Positions 8,035-17,807 of a stretch of 64,000 bases of DNA are shown here, in pieces. The translations under genes and the position numbers were made by a program. Source of the stretch: DATAVB01 sp040414495 (GTDB lineage Bacteria; Actinomycetota; Actinomycetes; Mycobacteriales; QHCD01); contig JBEDUI010000282.1 of NCBI GenBank assembly GCA_040414495.1, forward strand, positions 1 through 64,000, written 5' to 3'. How positions within the stretch are numbered: position 1 is the stretch's first letter; the number at the start of each line of letters is the position of its first letter. The notes below the pieces were generated by a model, which worked only from the letters and a program-made list of their open reading frames with translations, searched no databases and was not told where the DNA came from.

Positions 8035-8654
8035 GATCGTCCCACCGCAATGTCGTCCAGATATCCATTAGCGACGAGCGCCGCACGGATCTTACGGCGA
8101 GCGTCGAAAACGACTTTGTAAATCGTATTCCGGCTCACCCCCAACTCGGCCACCAGCGCGTCCAGCGGAACCCCGTTCACGACAACCGCGACGAACAATC
8201 GGCGCTGATGATCGGTGAGCTCGGTCCGCACCGCCTGACGGATGGCATCCAGCAGTTCGGCGTATTCGGCCTGCGCATCAGGTTCGATCCCGATCCGGTC
8301 CGGCAGCGAATCCCAGTCCGCGTCGCCCAGCCGAACCGGCGGATTACGCCAATAGTGCCGGCCCAGCTTGTTCGAAACCTCGAGTACGGCGAACTTGTAG
8401 GCCCAGGTGGTGAACCGGCTCTCGCCGCGAAATTCCGGCAACTTCCGGATAATCGCCAGCATCGCATCAGAGGCGGCCTGATGCGCGATATCGGTGAGCT
8501 CCGGTCCGCTGACGGTCGTCGGTCGCCGGCGCACTTCGTACAACGCGGTACGTAAGAGTAATTCGTGCAGTCGCCGCACCGCGGCGGCGTATTCGGGTCC
8601 CCCGCCGGCCAGGTCGCGCAACCATTGCGCGGACGACTCGTCGGAACTCACCAC
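8031..8654 (-). CDS. ECF-family RNA polymerase sigma factor
   Basis: A 207-residue sigma-70 ECF factor. Region 2 is recognisable in FRGESRFTTWAYKFAVLEVSNKLGRHYW (given here as the blocks FRGESRFTTWAYKF and EVSNKLGRH) and region 4 in LVAELGVSRNTIYKVVFDARRK, which carries the -35-recognising helix-turn-helix. The GTG at 8654 is followed by a second GTG at 8651; either may be used. It leads the operon sigma / zinc anti-sigma / MDMPI enzyme, an arrangement pointing to control of thiol or oxidative stress. Confidence 0.92.
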   Translation of the reverse strand: MVSSDESSAQWLRDLAGGGPEYAAAVRRLHELLLRTALYEVRRRPTTVSGPELTDIAHQAASDAMLAIIRKLPEFRGESRFTTWAYKFAVLEVSNKLGRHYWRNPPVRLGDADWDSLPDRIGIEPDAQAEYAELLDAIRQAVRTELTDHQRRLFVAVVVNGVPLDALVAELGVSRNTIYKVVFDARRKIRAALVANGYLDDIAVGRS

Positions 8655-8737
8655 ACCAGCCTAACCAACACCGGAAAAGGAACCGCCCCGCCGCATGGTC
8701 GGGGCAGGGCGGCGGTAATACTTTCGTCAGATCCGGC

Positions 8738-9625
8738 TCAGGCCTTGCTCGCCTTGTCGAGCGCGATATTGAGCTTGAGCACGTTGACCGCGGGGTCACC
8801 GAGGAAACCCAGCCCGCGACCGGTGGTGTACTTGTGCACCAGCGAGCGAACCTGCGAGGTGGACAGACCACGCGCGTGGGCGACCCGGTTGATCTGGATA
8901 TCGGCGTAGGCCGGCGAGATATGCGGGTCGAGCCCGCTACCGCTGGCCGTTACCGCGTCCGGCGGCACGGCCGGGTTGGTCGGCGCATTGCCCCTGATCG
9001 GCGTGATCACACCGTGGCTGTAGTCCTGACCGAACGTCGCACATTGCACCGTCACGCCCTTGTATGTGGTGATGAACGGCTTGGTCGGGCAGGCCTGGTT
9101 GACGCTGACGACCTGGGTGATCGGGCCAACCGTGCCGTGCTGGTGAATAACCGACAACACCGCGCCGACGCCATCGGGCGTACAAAATGGCCGGGCGCCG
9201 CTCACCCCGTCGAATTTCCCGATCTCCATGCTCCGGGCGCAGACCTGGGTCAACAGGCTCTGTGTTCCGGTGTCGGACTTGACACTCGGATTGGGCAGGG
9301 TGTCCACAATGCTCTCCGGCCCGAGGTTGCTGGCGCTGCTCGCGGTCGGGTCGTAACCGTCGCCGGCCGCCGACGGGCGGCTCTGGAAGTATTTCGCGAT
9401 CGGATTGCCCTTGCTGTCGGTAAAGGACTGTCCGATCAACGACGAGCCAACCGTCTTCCCGTCCGCGGCTTTGATCATGGAGCCATTTGCCTTGCTGTGC
9501 AGCCCCGGCAGCTGCGCGACTCCGGTCACCAGGAGCGGATAACCCACACCGAGGATGATCGTGAAGACGATCAGCATACGAAGGGCCGCGACGTGCTGGC
9601 GCAGCCAGCCAGGAAGGTGATCCAT
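8738..9625 (-). CDS. kdpC: Potassium-transporting ATPase KdpC subunit, enlarged
   Basis: A 295-residue KdpC, the membrane-anchored subunit that stabilises the KdpFABC K+ pump. One N-terminal membrane helix (residues about 14-36) is followed by the family motifs [20 protein letters not shown] and, near the C-terminus, [15 protein letters not shown]. It is about 100 residues longer than the usual ~190 residues. The excess lies between SNLGPES (about residue 105) and [12 protein letters not shown] (about 222) and contains four cysteines. This insertion would face the extracytoplasmic side. It is the last gene of the kdp operon, 2 bp after kdpB. Confidence 0.95.
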   Translation of the reverse strand: MDHLPGWLRQHVAALRMLIVFTIILGVGYPLLVTGVAQLPGLHSKANGSMIKAADGKTVGSSLIGQSFTDSKGNPIAKYFQSRPSAAGDGYDPTASSASNLGPESIVDTLPNPSVKSDTGTQSLLTQVCARSMEIGKFDGVSGARPFCTPDGVGAVLSVIHQHGTVGPITQVVSVNQACPTKPFITTYKGVTVQCATFGQDYSHGVITPIRGNAPTNPAVPPDAVTASGSGLDPHISPAYADIQINRVAHARGLSTSQVRSLVHKYTTGRGLGFLGDPAVNVLKLNIALDKASKA

Positions 9626-9627
9626 AA

Positions 9628-11796
9628 CTACCTTATCCCGGGGATGAATTGAATGATCAGGTCAATGATCTTGATTCCAGCGAACGGCAGGATCAGACCG
9701 CCGACGCCATATATGTAAAGGTTCCGGCGCAGCATGTTCGCCGCACTGCTCGGCCGGTACCGCACACCCCGCAGGGCCAACGGGATCAGCGCGACAATGA
9801 TCAGCGCGTTGAAGATGACCGCCGAGAGAATCGCCGATTCCGGTGAGTGCAGGCGCATGATGTTGAGCTTGTCCAGACCGGAATACACCCCGGCGAACAT
9901 GGCCGGAATAATGGCGAAGTACTTCGCCACGTCGTTCGCGATGGAGAACGTGGTGAGCGCACCACGGGTGATCAGCAGCTGCTTTCCGATCTCGACGATC
10001 TCAATGAGCTTGGTCGGATCCGAATCAAGGTCGACCATGTTGCCGGCCTCTTTCGCCGCCGACGTACCGGTATTCATCGCCACGCCGACGTCGGCCTGCG
10101 CCAGCGCCGGCGCGTCGTTCGTACCGTCACCGGTCATCGCGACCAACTTGTTGCCCTGCTGCTCCTTTTTGATCAGCGACATCTTGTCTTCCGGCGTGGC
10201 CTCGGCCAGGAAGTCGTCAACCCCCGCCTCATCGGCGATAGCGCGTGCGGTCAGCGGATTGTCACCGGTGATCATCACCGTACGAATACCCATCCGGCGC
10301 ATTTCGTCGAAACGCTCGCGCATGCCTTCCTTGACCACGTCCTTCAGGTGAATGACACCCAGCACGCGTGGCACATCGTGGACGCGTTCGGCCACCACCA
10401 GCGGCGTACCACCGGAGGCGGAAATACCGTCCACTGTGGAGCCCACGTCCTCGGGCACCGCCCCGCCGCCGTCCCGTACCCACGCGGTCACCGCGGTCGC
10501 GGCGCCCTTGCGGACCTGCCGGCCGTCGGCGAGGTCGACACCGCTCATCCGGGTCTGCGCGGAGAATGGTACGAATTCCGCGCCCGGCAATTCGCCTTCG
10601 TCGCGTTCTCGTAATCCGTAAGCGGTTTTCGCCAACACCACGACGCTGCGACCTTCGGGCGTTTCATCGGCGATGCTGGAGAGTTGGGCGGCGTCGGCGA
10701 CCTCGTTCGCCGCTGCCCCGCCGACCGGGATGAATTCGCTCGCCTGCCGGTTTCCCAGGGTGATCGTTCCGGTCTTGTCCAACAGCAGCGTATTCACATC
10801 GCCGGCGGCTTCCACCGCGCGGCCGGACATCGCCAGCACGTTGCGCTGCACCAACCGGTCCATGCCGGCGATACCAATGGCCGAGAGCAGCGCGCCGATC
10901 GTGGTCGGGATCAGACACACCAGCAGGCTGACCAATACGACGCCGGTGACGCCGTGCATATCCAGTGCCGGGCTATTGGGAACACCGGGTTGGTTGGCCT
11001 TACTGAAAATAGCCAACGGCTGCAGCGTCGCCACGGCCAACAGAAAGATGATCGTCAGCGAGGCGAGCAGAATGTTCAGCGCGATCTCGTTCGGCGTCTT
11101 CTGCCGGGCCGCGCCTTCAACCAGCGCGATCATCCGGTCGATAAAGCTCTCGCCCGGCTTCTGCGTGACGTGTACGACGATCCGGTCGGACAGCACGCGC
11201 GTGCCGCCGGTGACCGCCGAGCGGTCACCGCCGGATTCCCGGATCACCGGCGCCGATTCACCGGTGATCGCGGATTCGTCCACACTGGCCACACCGTCGA
11301 CCACGTCGCCGTCGGCCGGAATGAGTTGCCCGGCCTCGATGACGACGAAGTCGCCCTGGCGCAACTGCGGCGCGGGAACCGATTCGGCCCCGCTGACCAG
11401 GTTCGCGGTCACCGGTTGGCCGATCTGCCAGCCGCTGATGCGTCGCGCCATCGTGTCGGTCTTGGCCCGGCGCAGGGTGTCGGCCTGAGCCTTGCCGCGC
11501 CCCTCGGCCACGGCCTCGGCCAGATTGGCGAATAACACGGTCAGCCACAGCCAGATCGTGATCAGCCAACCGAAAACCGAGCTGTTGGCGATGGTCAGCA
11601 CCGTGGTGAATACGGCGCCGACCTCGCAGATGAACATGACCGGGTTACGCCACAGCGTCCGCGGATCAAGCTTCCGGAAGGCGTCCGGTGTGGACTGCCA
11701 CAGCTGTTTGGGGTCCAGGAGCCCACCGGACACACGCCCCGGCGTGCGCGGTGCCCGGGCCCGGACAGCCGGGCGTTCGGTATATGTGGCGGTCAT
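9628..11796 (-). CDS. kdpB: Potassium-transporting ATPase KdpB, ATP-hydrolysing subunit
   Basis: A 722-residue P-type ATPase subunit of normal length. Motifs seen are the actuator loop TGES, the phosphorylation site [11 protein letters not shown], the nucleotide-domain [10 protein letters not shown] and the hinge [15 protein letters not shown]. It couples ATP hydrolysis to high-affinity K+ import with KdpA, KdpC and KdpF in the cytoplasmic membrane. The stop-to-start spacing to kdpA and kdpC is 0-2 bp, so the operon is translationally tight. A second kdpB copy begins at 62189. Confidence 0.98.
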   Translation of the reverse strand: MTATYTERPAVRARAPRTPGRVSGGLLDPKQLWQSTPDAFRKLDPRTLWRNPVMFICEVGAVFTTVLTIANSSVFGWLITIWLWLTVLFANLAEAVAEGRGKAQADTLRRAKTDTMARRISGWQIGQPVTANLVSGAESVPAPQLRQGDFVVIEAGQLIPADGDVVDGVASVDESAITGESAPVIRESGGDRSAVTGGTRVLSDRIVVHVTQKPGESFIDRMIALVEGAARQKTPNEIALNILLASLTIIFLLAVATLQPLAIFSKANQPGVPNSPALDMHGVTGVVLVSLLVCLIPTTIGALLSAIGIAGMDRLVQRNVLAMSGRAVEAAGDVNTLLLDKTGTITLGNRQASEFIPVGGAAANEVADAAQLSSIADETPEGRSVVVLAKTAYGLRERDEGELPGAEFVPFSAQTRMSGVDLADGRQVRKGAATAVTAWVRDGGGAVPEDVGSTVDGISASGGTPLVVAERVHDVPRVLGVIHLKDVVKEGMRERFDEMRRMGIRTVMITGDNPLTARAIADEAGVDDFLAEATPEDKMSLIKKEQQGNKLVAMTGDGTNDAPALAQADVGVAMNTGTSAAKEAGNMVDLDSDPTKLIEIVEIGKQLLITRGALTTFSIANDVAKYFAIIPAMFAGVYSGLDKLNIMRLHSPESAILSAVIFNALIIVALIPLALRGVRYRPSSAANMLRRNLYIYGVGGLILPFAGIKIIDLIIQFIPGIR

Positions 11797-13458
11797 TTAG
11801 TGCAGACCCTCCGCGAGCGGACCCAGCGCGAGCGCCGGGAGATAGGTAAGAGCGACGACGATGAGAGCAACGCCGGTGAGCATTCCGGCGAACTGCGGCC
11901 GGTACGTCGGCAGCGTTCCCACCGATTCAGGCACCGGCTCCTGTTTGGCCAGCGAACCGGCCAGGCCGAGCACGAAAACCATCGGCAGGAAGCGAGCGAT
12001 CAGCATCGCCAACGCCAACGCGGTATTCCACCAGGTCGTATTCACCGACAAGCCGGCGAACGCCGAACCGTTGTTGTTGCCGGCCGACATGAACGCGTAG
12101 AGCACCTCAGACAGACCGTGCGGGCCGCTATTGAGCATGGATGCGCGTTCACCGGGTAATGCCATCGCAATTCCCGTACCGATCAGCACGCAGGCCGGCG
12201 TGGTCAGGATGTACAGCGAGGCGAACTTGATTTCCCGGCCGCCAAGCTTCTTGCCCAGATATTCAGGCGTACGGCCGATCATCAGGCCGGCCACGAAAAC
12301 GCTCAGCACGGCCAGAATCAAAATGCCGTACAGACCCGAACCGGTGCCGCCCGGCGCGATCTCACCGAGACCCATATTGACGATCGTGATCATGCCGCCG
12401 AAGGACGTATACGAATCATGGAACGAATCGACGGCTCCGGTGGAAGTCAGCGTCGTGGCCGCGGCGAATACCGCTGATTGCGGCACTCCGAATCTGGTCT
12501 CGGTGCCTTCGGTCGATCCGCCGGCCGCGGTGGGAACCGTGCCATGGTGCGTCAGCTGCGCCGTGATGATCAGACCGAAACTCACTGCCATGAGCAGCGA
12601 CATCACACCAACGATCAGCAGGCCCTGCCGCTTGTCACCGACCATCCGGCCGAACGTCCGTGGCAACGAGAAACCGATCGCCAGGATCAGATAGATCTCA
12701 AGGAAGTTCGTCCAGTTCGTGGGGTTCTCGAACGGGTGGGCGGAGTTTGCGTTGAAGAAACCGCCACCGTTGGTGCCCAGTTCCTTGATAACTTCCTGCG
12801 AGGCGACCGGTCCACCCGGAATCGCTTGCTTGCCGCCGGTCAACGTGGTGACGGTGTGGAAGTCGTGGAAGTTCTGCACCATTCCGGCGGCCACGAAAAC
12901 GATCGCGAAAACGACGGCAATTGGCAGCAGAATACGGAAGACAGTTCGGGTCAGATCAACCCAGAAGTTGCCCAGCTTGTCCGTCCGGCGCCGGGCGAAC
13001 CCGCGAACCAACGCGATCGCGACCGCGATACCCACCGCGGCCGAGACGAAGTTCTGCACCGCCAGGCCCGCCATCTGCACCAGATAGCCGGCGGCGGATT
13101 CACCGGAATAGGCCTGCCAGTTCGTGTTCGTCACGAAGCTGCTGGCCGTGTTGAACGACAGGCTCGGCGACATCCCCGGGAACCCGAGGCTCAGGAACAG
13201 CTTGTGCTGAAGCCGGAGGAATCCGTACAGGAACAATACGGAAATCAGCGAGAACGCCAGCACGCTGCGCAGATACCTGGGCCAGGGTTGCTCCGAATCG
13301 GGATCCACGCCGCCTATTCGGTAAATCACCCGCTCGGCCCGCAGATGGCGGGCCGAGGTGAAGACCCGTGCCATGTAGTCGCCGAATGGCCGGTAGGTCA
13401 GGACCAGTGCGACAACGAGCAGCACGAGAAACAGGAACACTGCTACCGATGAGCTCAT
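11797..13458 (-). CDS. kdpA: Potassium-transporting ATPase KdpA, K+-binding subunit
   Basis: A 553-residue polytopic membrane protein of the superfamily of K+ transporters. Four selectivity-filter repeats are expected; clearly visible ones include [11 protein letters not shown] and [18 protein letters not shown]. It binds and translocates K+ in the Kdp pump. It is immediately downstream of the 29-codon kdpF and upstream of kdpB. The second copy at 60422 is clearly homologous but differs along its length, so the two operons are old paralogues or of separate origin, not a recent duplication. Confidence 0.98.
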   Translation of the reverse strand: MSSSVAVFLFLVLLVVALVLTYRPFGDYMARVFTSARHLRAERVIYRIGGVDPDSEQPWPRYLRSVLAFSLISVLFLYGFLRLQHKLFLSLGFPGMSPSLSFNTASSFVTNTNWQAYSGESAAGYLVQMAGLAVQNFVSAAVGIAVAIALVRGFARRRTDKLGNFWVDLTRTVFRILLPIAVVFAIVFVAAGMVQNFHDFHTVTTLTGGKQAIPGGPVASQEVIKELGTNGGGFFNANSAHPFENPTNWTNFLEIYLILAIGFSLPRTFGRMVGDKRQGLLIVGVMSLLMAVSFGLIITAQLTHHGTVPTAAGGSTEGTETRFGVPQSAVFAAATTLTSTGAVDSFHDSYTSFGGMITIVNMGLGEIAPGGTGSGLYGILILAVLSVFVAGLMIGRTPEYLGKKLGGREIKFASLYILTTPACVLIGTGIAMALPGERASMLNSGPHGLSEVLYAFMSAGNNNGSAFAGLSVNTTWWNTALALAMLIARFLPMVFVLGLAGSLAKQEPVPESVGTLPTYRPQFAGMLTGVALIVVALTYLPALALGPLAEGLH

Positions 13459-13548
13459 TTAGAAACGCTCCGGGAACAACAGGGCCACAACCAGAAAGAT
13501 CGTGACGAGAATCGCCAGCACGAGACCGGTGGCATTGGCGGCGGTCAC
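13459..13548 (-). CDS. kdpF: KdpF small stabilising subunit
   Basis: A 29-residue single-helix membrane peptide starting at a GTG and ending just before kdpA (stop 13459-13461, kdpA ATG 13458). The core LVLAILVTIFLVVALLF is one transmembrane helix and the C-terminal PERF is typical of KdpF. It stabilises the KdpFABC complex. Its start codon overlaps the stop of an even smaller upstream membrane ORF (GTGA). Confidence 0.9.
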   Translation of the reverse strand: MTAANATGLVLAILVTIFLVVALLFPERF

Positions 13549-13628
13549 AACTTCTCAGCACCCTTCGCCGCCAGCACCAGCAGGCCGAAGACAGCCAGAA
13601 TCACAACAATGAAAATGACATCAGCCAC
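13545..13628 (-). CDS. Conserved 27-residue membrane micro-protein of the kdp operon
   Basis: A 27-residue ORF begins with GTG at 13628, preceded by GGGGAGGTG, and its TGA overlaps the kdpF GTG. The peptide starts (M/V)ADVIFIVVILAVFGLL and ends AAKGAEKL: one membrane helix with a basic C-terminus. The second kdp operon has a matching 27-residue ORF (60253-60336) in the same place, also starting MADV and also overlapping kdpF. Conservation of position, length, start and overlap at two paralogous loci argues that it is translated. The function is unknown; an accessory Kdp subunit or a coupling leader are options. Confidence 0.8.
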   Translation of the reverse strand: MADVIFIVVILAVFGLLVLAAKGAEKL

Positions 13629-13732
13629 GGGCTGACGCACCTCCCCGATCGAAAGTCGAGATGTTGCACGCGCGGATGGCTTCCGGCAGCACGCAAGACA
13701 GTGAACAACACGCCGGGGACTCATTCACCGTC

Positions 13733-13784
13733 TCTATACGCTGTTCATACGCCGCCGCCCCGAATATCTACGGGCTTTATACGC
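13733..13784 (-). promoter_or_regulatory. Two 11-bp direct-repeat boxes, probable KdpE sites
   Basis: Upstream of the kdp structural operon, CTATACGCTGTTCATACGCC (13734-13753) and TCTACGGGCTTTATACGC (13767-13784) each contain two TACG cores exactly 11 bp apart. An 11-bp direct-repeat spacing is the binding pattern of OmpR/PhoB-type regulators such as KdpE. Matching boxes occur at 15079-15099 and 17808-17871. Confidence 0.65.
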
Positions 13785-13856
13785 GGAGGTGAATAGCACC
13801 CATTGAGTGCGTGGCGAGCGCCACTATGGGCCCTTTGAAAAAGGGATGCTACGGCG

Positions 13857-14537
13857 TCAGGGTTGGAAGCGATATCCCATGCCGGGCTCGGTGAGCAGAT
13901 AGCGCGGGTGGTGCTGGTCCGGTTCCAGCTTGCTGCGCAGCCGCGCCATATACAGCCGCAGATAGTGACTCTTGTCCTGCGCGCCCGGTCCCCAGGCTTT
14001 GCTCAGCAGTTGGCTCTGCCCGACGAGCATGCCCGGTTGTTGCACCAGGGCTTCCAGCAGCCGCCATTCGGTCGGCGTGAGGCGAATGCGCTGCTCTGAA
14101 TCGGCCTGGCGGGTGACGGTACGGGCGGCGAGATTGACCACGACATCGCCGATGTGCACCGGTACCGTCGGTTCGGCCGGGGCGCGCCGGGTGCAGGCCC
14201 GCAACCGGGCCATCAGCTCACCAATGCCGAACGGCTTGGTGATGTAATCGTCGGCGCCCGCGTCGAGGGCGCCAATCTTGTCGGTCGCGTCGGAGCGACC
14301 GGACAGGATAATGATGGGCACCCGAGTGGTCGACCGTAGTGCGGTGAGGACCTGCATCCCATCTATGTCGGGCAATCCGAGGTCCAGCATGACCACATCG
14401 GGATCGCTGGTCGCCGCGCGTTCCAGCGCCACGGTTCCGTTCTCGGCCGCGATCGGCTCATAACCCCGGGCTCGTAGGGTCAGTCCGAGAACTCGACGGA
14501 TATCTGGGTCGTCATCGACGATGAGAACGCGAGTCAC
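13857..14537 (-). CDS. kdpE: KdpE response regulator
   Basis: A 226-residue OmpR/PhoB-family response regulator. The receiver domain (residues 1-120) has the acidic pocket VDDDP, the phosphorylated aspartate in VVMLDLGLPDIDG, the Ser/Thr of ILSGRS and the lysine in DDYITKPFG. The C-terminal winged helix carries RLTPTEWRLLEALV and the usual end GMGYRFQP. It is the partner of KdpD and should activate kdp at low K+ or high osmolarity. Its GTG start overlaps the stop of the upstream membrane-protein gene (GTGA), so those two are coupled while kdpD lies in a separate unit. Confidence 0.95.
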   Translation of the reverse strand: MTRVLIVDDDPDIRRVLGLTLRARGYEPIAAENGTVALERAATSDPDVVMLDLGLPDIDGMQVLTALRSTTRVPIIILSGRSDATDKIGALDAGADDYITKPFGIGELMARLRACTRRAPAEPTVPVHIGDVVVNLAARTVTRQADSEQRIRLTPTEWRLLEALVQQPGMLVGQSQLLSKAWGPGAQDKSHYLRLYMARLRSKLEPDQHHPRYLLTEPGMGYRFQP

Positions 14538-14977
14538 AGGTGCATTGTCCGATGTGGACGGGTGGCGAACCCGGGGACGCGGCGCGGCGCCACGGTCGTG
14601 ATAACCGGTACCGGTTTCGGTTTCCGACTCAGCCAGAGCACCGCCCGAACGGACAATCCCACGATCGCGGCGAAAACCAACGCTCCCAGCCGTTCCAGAT
14701 CCACCGTGCCATGCCAGGCCAGCCTGCCCATCTGGTCGACAACGAAACCGTCCGCGAACAATGCGGCACAGACCAGGGCGGCGATCGCGCCGGCGATTGA
14801 CGTACTGGCCGACCAGATGGCGACAAAGATGGCCAGCACCGACAACGCCGCCGTAGCTCCGATCCAGGGATCAAGTGCGCCCAGCAGCACGGCGAGAACC
14901 ATCGAACCGACGAAGGCTCCGAAATACGCCCCTGGTCCGAGCAGCCAACGATTTGATGCTCCGATCCGTCTGCTCAT
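14534..14977 (-). CDS. Small membrane protein between kdpD and kdpE, DUF4118-like
   Basis: A 147-residue protein with about four hydrophobic helices between residues 12 and 112 (GAYFGAFVGSMVLAVLLGAL, WIGATAALSVLAIFVAIW and two more) and a basic C-terminal tail. The layout resembles the DUF4118 membrane module that KdpD itself uses, as if a free-standing sensor membrane domain. The ATG at 14977 follows GAGGTGG. It overlaps kdpE by 4 bp and is preceded by its own KdpE-like box, so it probably belongs to the K+ response. The assignment to DUF4118 is by resemblance only. Confidence 0.7.
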   Translation of the reverse strand: MSRRIGASNRWLLGPGAYFGAFVGSMVLAVLLGALDPWIGATAALSVLAIFVAIWSASTSIAGAIAALVCAALFADGFVVDQMGRLAWHGTVDLERLGALVFAAIVGLSVRAVLWLSRKPKPVPVITTVAPRRVPGFATRPHRTMHL

Positions 14978-15078
14978 CACGTCACCACCTCGCCGTACCA
15001 GCCCGCAAGGTCAAGTCAATCGGGAGTTACGGGTAGGGGAAAGCGCGGTCACAACTTGTTTACGCTTCACCCCGGAAT

Positions 15079-15099
15079 TTCTACGGTTTTGATACGCCG
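15079..15099 (-). promoter_or_regulatory. 11-bp direct-repeat box upstream of the kdpE unit
   Basis: TTCTACGGTTTTGATACGCCG contains two TACG cores 11 bp apart and aligns closely with the box at 13761-13785 upstream of kdpF: both read C(C)GAAT-TCTACGG-TTT-ATACGC. It lies about 100 bp upstream of the membrane-protein/kdpE unit, consistent with autoregulation. Confidence 0.6.
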
Positions 15100-15115
15100 C
15101 CCTTCGGCTGGGGGG

Positions 15116-15146
15116 CTCTTGGATCCTGGCCGCCAGGATCCAAGAG
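15116..15146 (-). terminator. Strong hairpin downstream of kdpD
   Basis: A perfect 14-bp stem (CTCTTGGATCCTGG with its reverse complement) closes a 3-nt loop just 7 bp past the kdpD stop. There is no T-tract, which is usual in this GC range. It separates kdpD from the kdpE transcription unit. Confidence 0.8.
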
Positions 15147-15152
15147 ACACCC

Positions 15153-17738
15153 CTAAGCGAGTTGTTCGTCGGCCGGGACCGGGATCGCGGTCGCCGAGAG
15201 TTGGGCCGCCCGCAGGGTGAGGACCATGGTCAGACCGCCACCGGGTGTGTCATCGGGCACCAGGCTGCCGTCCATCGCCTCGGCCAGACCGCGCGAGAGC
15301 GCCAGACCGAGGCCAAGACCGGTCGTATTGTCCCGGTCGCCGAGCCGTTGGAACGGCGCGAAAATCCGGTCCCGGGCGTCTTTCGGAATTCCCGGACCGC
15401 GGTCGATCACCCGCAGTTCGACCCGGTCGGCCAGCGCGCTCGCGGTAATCAACGGCGGCTGGTCGCTGGCCGCGTAGCGCAACGCGTTCGCCACGATATT
15501 GGCGACAATTCGTTCCAATAAGGCGGGATCGGCAATCACTTCCGGCAGTTCGGCCGGAATGCTGACGCCGACGTCGCGACCATCCGGACCGAGATCGTCC
15601 AGTGCTCTGGGAACGACTTCCTCGATCGCGACGCGCCGCCGGAACACCGGCAACGCGCCGGCCTGCAACCGGCTCATGTCCAGCAGGTTCTCCACCAGAG
15701 CTGAGAGCCGGTCCAGCGATTCGGCCGCGGCCGCGAGCAATTCCTGCTGGTCCTCCTCGCTCCAGGCCACATCGCGATCGCGCAGACTGTCCACTGCGGC
15801 CTTGACCGATGCGAGCGGCGTTCGCAGGTCGTGGCTCACGGCGGCCAATAGCGCGGTCCGGGTGCGATCCAGTTCGGCCAACGGCTGTGCGGCCGCCGCG
15901 GCCTGGGCCAACCGGCGCTGTTCGAGCACGGCGGCCGCCTGGGTCGCGAATGCCACCAGAACCCGCTGGTCGGAGGCCGGCAGCGTCCGACCCCGCAACG
16001 CCAGCCGGTAGTTTTCCCCCGCCAGCAAGGTGGTTTCGGCCTCGTCCGGGACCAGGCACGGCGGCCCACCGGAGCAGGCCAGTACGTTCCACGGGTCGGC
16101 GTCACTGGTTTCAACCCGGCTGCGGTCATCGGAGTCGGTCGGCCGGGCCAGCAGGCTCACCGAGTCCATGCCGAACGTCTCACGTAACCGATCGACCAGG
16201 GCCTGCAAGGCGTTTTCGCCGCGCAATACGCTGCCAGCCAAGACCGACAATGTCGCCGCCTCGCTGCTGGCCCGCGCCGCCTGCCGGCTGCGGCGCGCCA
16301 CCAGGTCAACCACGGAACTCACGCCGACCGCGACCAGCAGAAATGCCACGAGCGCGATGATGTTGTTCCGTTCGCCGATATTGAACGTATACAGCGGCGG
16401 CGTGAAGTAGTAGTTCAACAGCAGTGATGCCGCGATCGCGGCCAACAGCGCCGGATAAATCCCGCCGACCAACGCCACCGCGAGCACGACGATGAGATAC
16501 AGCAGGATCTGGCTGGAGAGCGTGAGATCGCTGCGTACCTCGCCCAATATCGCCGTCAAAGCAGGCAATGCGAGCAGACCGACCAGCCCGCCGGCGAGCT
16601 GACGACCAACGGAAAGCCCACCGCTGAAGGCCGGCAACCGATGCCCGCTGCCCGCTTCCTCGTGCGTCACCATATGAACGTCGATATCGCCTGAGTTACG
16701 GGTGACGGTGGCACCGATGCCCGGACCGGTGACGAAATGGGCCCAGCGGCCGCGCCGGCTGGTGCCCAGTACCAACTGGGTGGCGTTCTCGGCGCGGGCG
16801 AAATCCAGCAGTGCCTGCGGAACGTTATCGCCGACGACCTGGTGGAACGTACCGCCCAGCGATTCGGCCAGCTTGCGTTCTCCGGCCAGAGCCGCGGGCG
16901 AGGCTCCGGTCAGGCCGTCGGTGCGGGATACGTGCAGCGCGAGCAGTTCGCCACCGGTAGAGCGGGCCGCGATCCGGGCCGCCCGCCGGATCAGCGTCGA
17001 ACTTTCCGGCCCACCCGTGATCGCGACCACCACACGCTCGCGGGTTTCCCAGGTGCCGGCGATGTCGTGCTGTTCCCGGTATTTCTGCAAACCCTCATCG
17101 ACCCGGTCGGCCAACCACAGCAACGCCAACTCCCGCAGCGCGGCCAGATTGCCAATCCGAAAGTAGTTCGACAGGGCAGCGTCCACCTTGTCCGGTGCGT
17201 AAATATTGCCGTGCGCCATCCGCCGGCGCAGCGCCTCGGGCGAGGAATCGACCAGCTCGATCTGGTCGGCCGCCCGTACCACCGCATCGGGGAGGGTTTC
17301 GCGCTGCACGATGCCGGTGATGTGTTCCACCACGTCGTTGAGCGATTCGAGGTGCTGGATATTGACGGTCGTGATGACGTCGATGCCCGCGGCCAGCAGC
17401 TCCTCGACGTCCTGCCAGCGCTTCTCGTGCCGACCGCCGGGCACGTCGCGGTGGGCCAACTCGTCCACCAGGACCACGTCCGGTTTACGGGCCAGCACCG
17501 CGTCGAGGTCCATTTCCTCAAACAACGCACCCCGGTACTCCCGGCTCAACCGGGGCACAACCTCCAAGCCGTTCAACTGCTCCTTGGTGCGCCGCCGCCC
17601 GTGGCATTCCACATAACCCACCACGACGTCCGTACCGCGGCCGAGTCGGCGATGCGCCTCACCCAACATCGCGTACGTCTTGCCCACACCCGGTGCGGCA
17701 CCGAGGTAGACCCGCAACACACCACGCGCGCTCGCCAT
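15153..17738 (-). CDS. kdpD: KdpD sensor histidine kinase
   Basis: An 861-residue complete KdpD. Order: KdpD N-terminal domain with Walker A GAAPGVGKT (residues about 13-21) and VDELAH (about 90-95); a universal-stress-protein domain around 235-355; the four-helix DUF4118 membrane block around 385-500; a GAF-like region; the dimerisation helix with the phosphorylated histidine in AVSHDLRTPL; and the HATPase domain with DRGPGIP and the GLGLGLALSRG lid. It senses K+ status and phosphorylates KdpE. It is transcribed apart from kdpE and diverges from the KimA-type transporter. Confidence 0.97.
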   Translation of the reverse strand: MASARGVLRVYLGAAPGVGKTYAMLGEAHRRLGRGTDVVVGYVECHGRRRTKEQLNGLEVVPRLSREYRGALFEEMDLDAVLARKPDVVLVDELAHRDVPGGRHEKRWQDVEELLAAGIDVITTVNIQHLESLNDVVEHITGIVQRETLPDAVVRAADQIELVDSSPEALRRRMAHGNIYAPDKVDAALSNYFRIGNLAALRELALLWLADRVDEGLQKYREQHDIAGTWETRERVVVAITGGPESSTLIRRAARIAARSTGGELLALHVSRTDGLTGASPAALAGERKLAESLGGTFHQVVGDNVPQALLDFARAENATQLVLGTSRRGRWAHFVTGPGIGATVTRNSGDIDVHMVTHEEAGSGHRLPAFSGGLSVGRQLAGGLVGLLALPALTAILGEVRSDLTLSSQILLYLIVVLAVALVGGIYPALLAAIAASLLLNYYFTPPLYTFNIGERNNIIALVAFLLVAVGVSSVVDLVARRSRQAARASSEAATLSVLAGSVLRGENALQALVDRLRETFGMDSVSLLARPTDSDDRSRVETSDADPWNVLACSGGPPCLVPDEAETTLLAGENYRLALRGRTLPASDQRVLVAFATQAAAVLEQRRLAQAAAAAQPLAELDRTRTALLAAVSHDLRTPLASVKAAVDSLRDRDVAWSEEDQQELLAAAAESLDRLSALVENLLDMSRLQAGALPVFRRRVAIEEVVPRALDDLGPDGRDVGVSIPAELPEVIADPALLERIVANIVANALRYAASDQPPLITASALADRVELRVIDRGPGIPKDARDRIFAPFQRLGDRDNTTGLGLGLALSRGLAEAMDGSLVPDDTPGGGLTMVLTLRAAQLSATAIPVPADEQLA

Positions 17739-17807
17739 CGCCTGCCACCGCTTCCGATCCGGCTCCCTTATGTCTCAGTAACGCAGCGGCGGCCGGAACT
17801 CCAGCGA

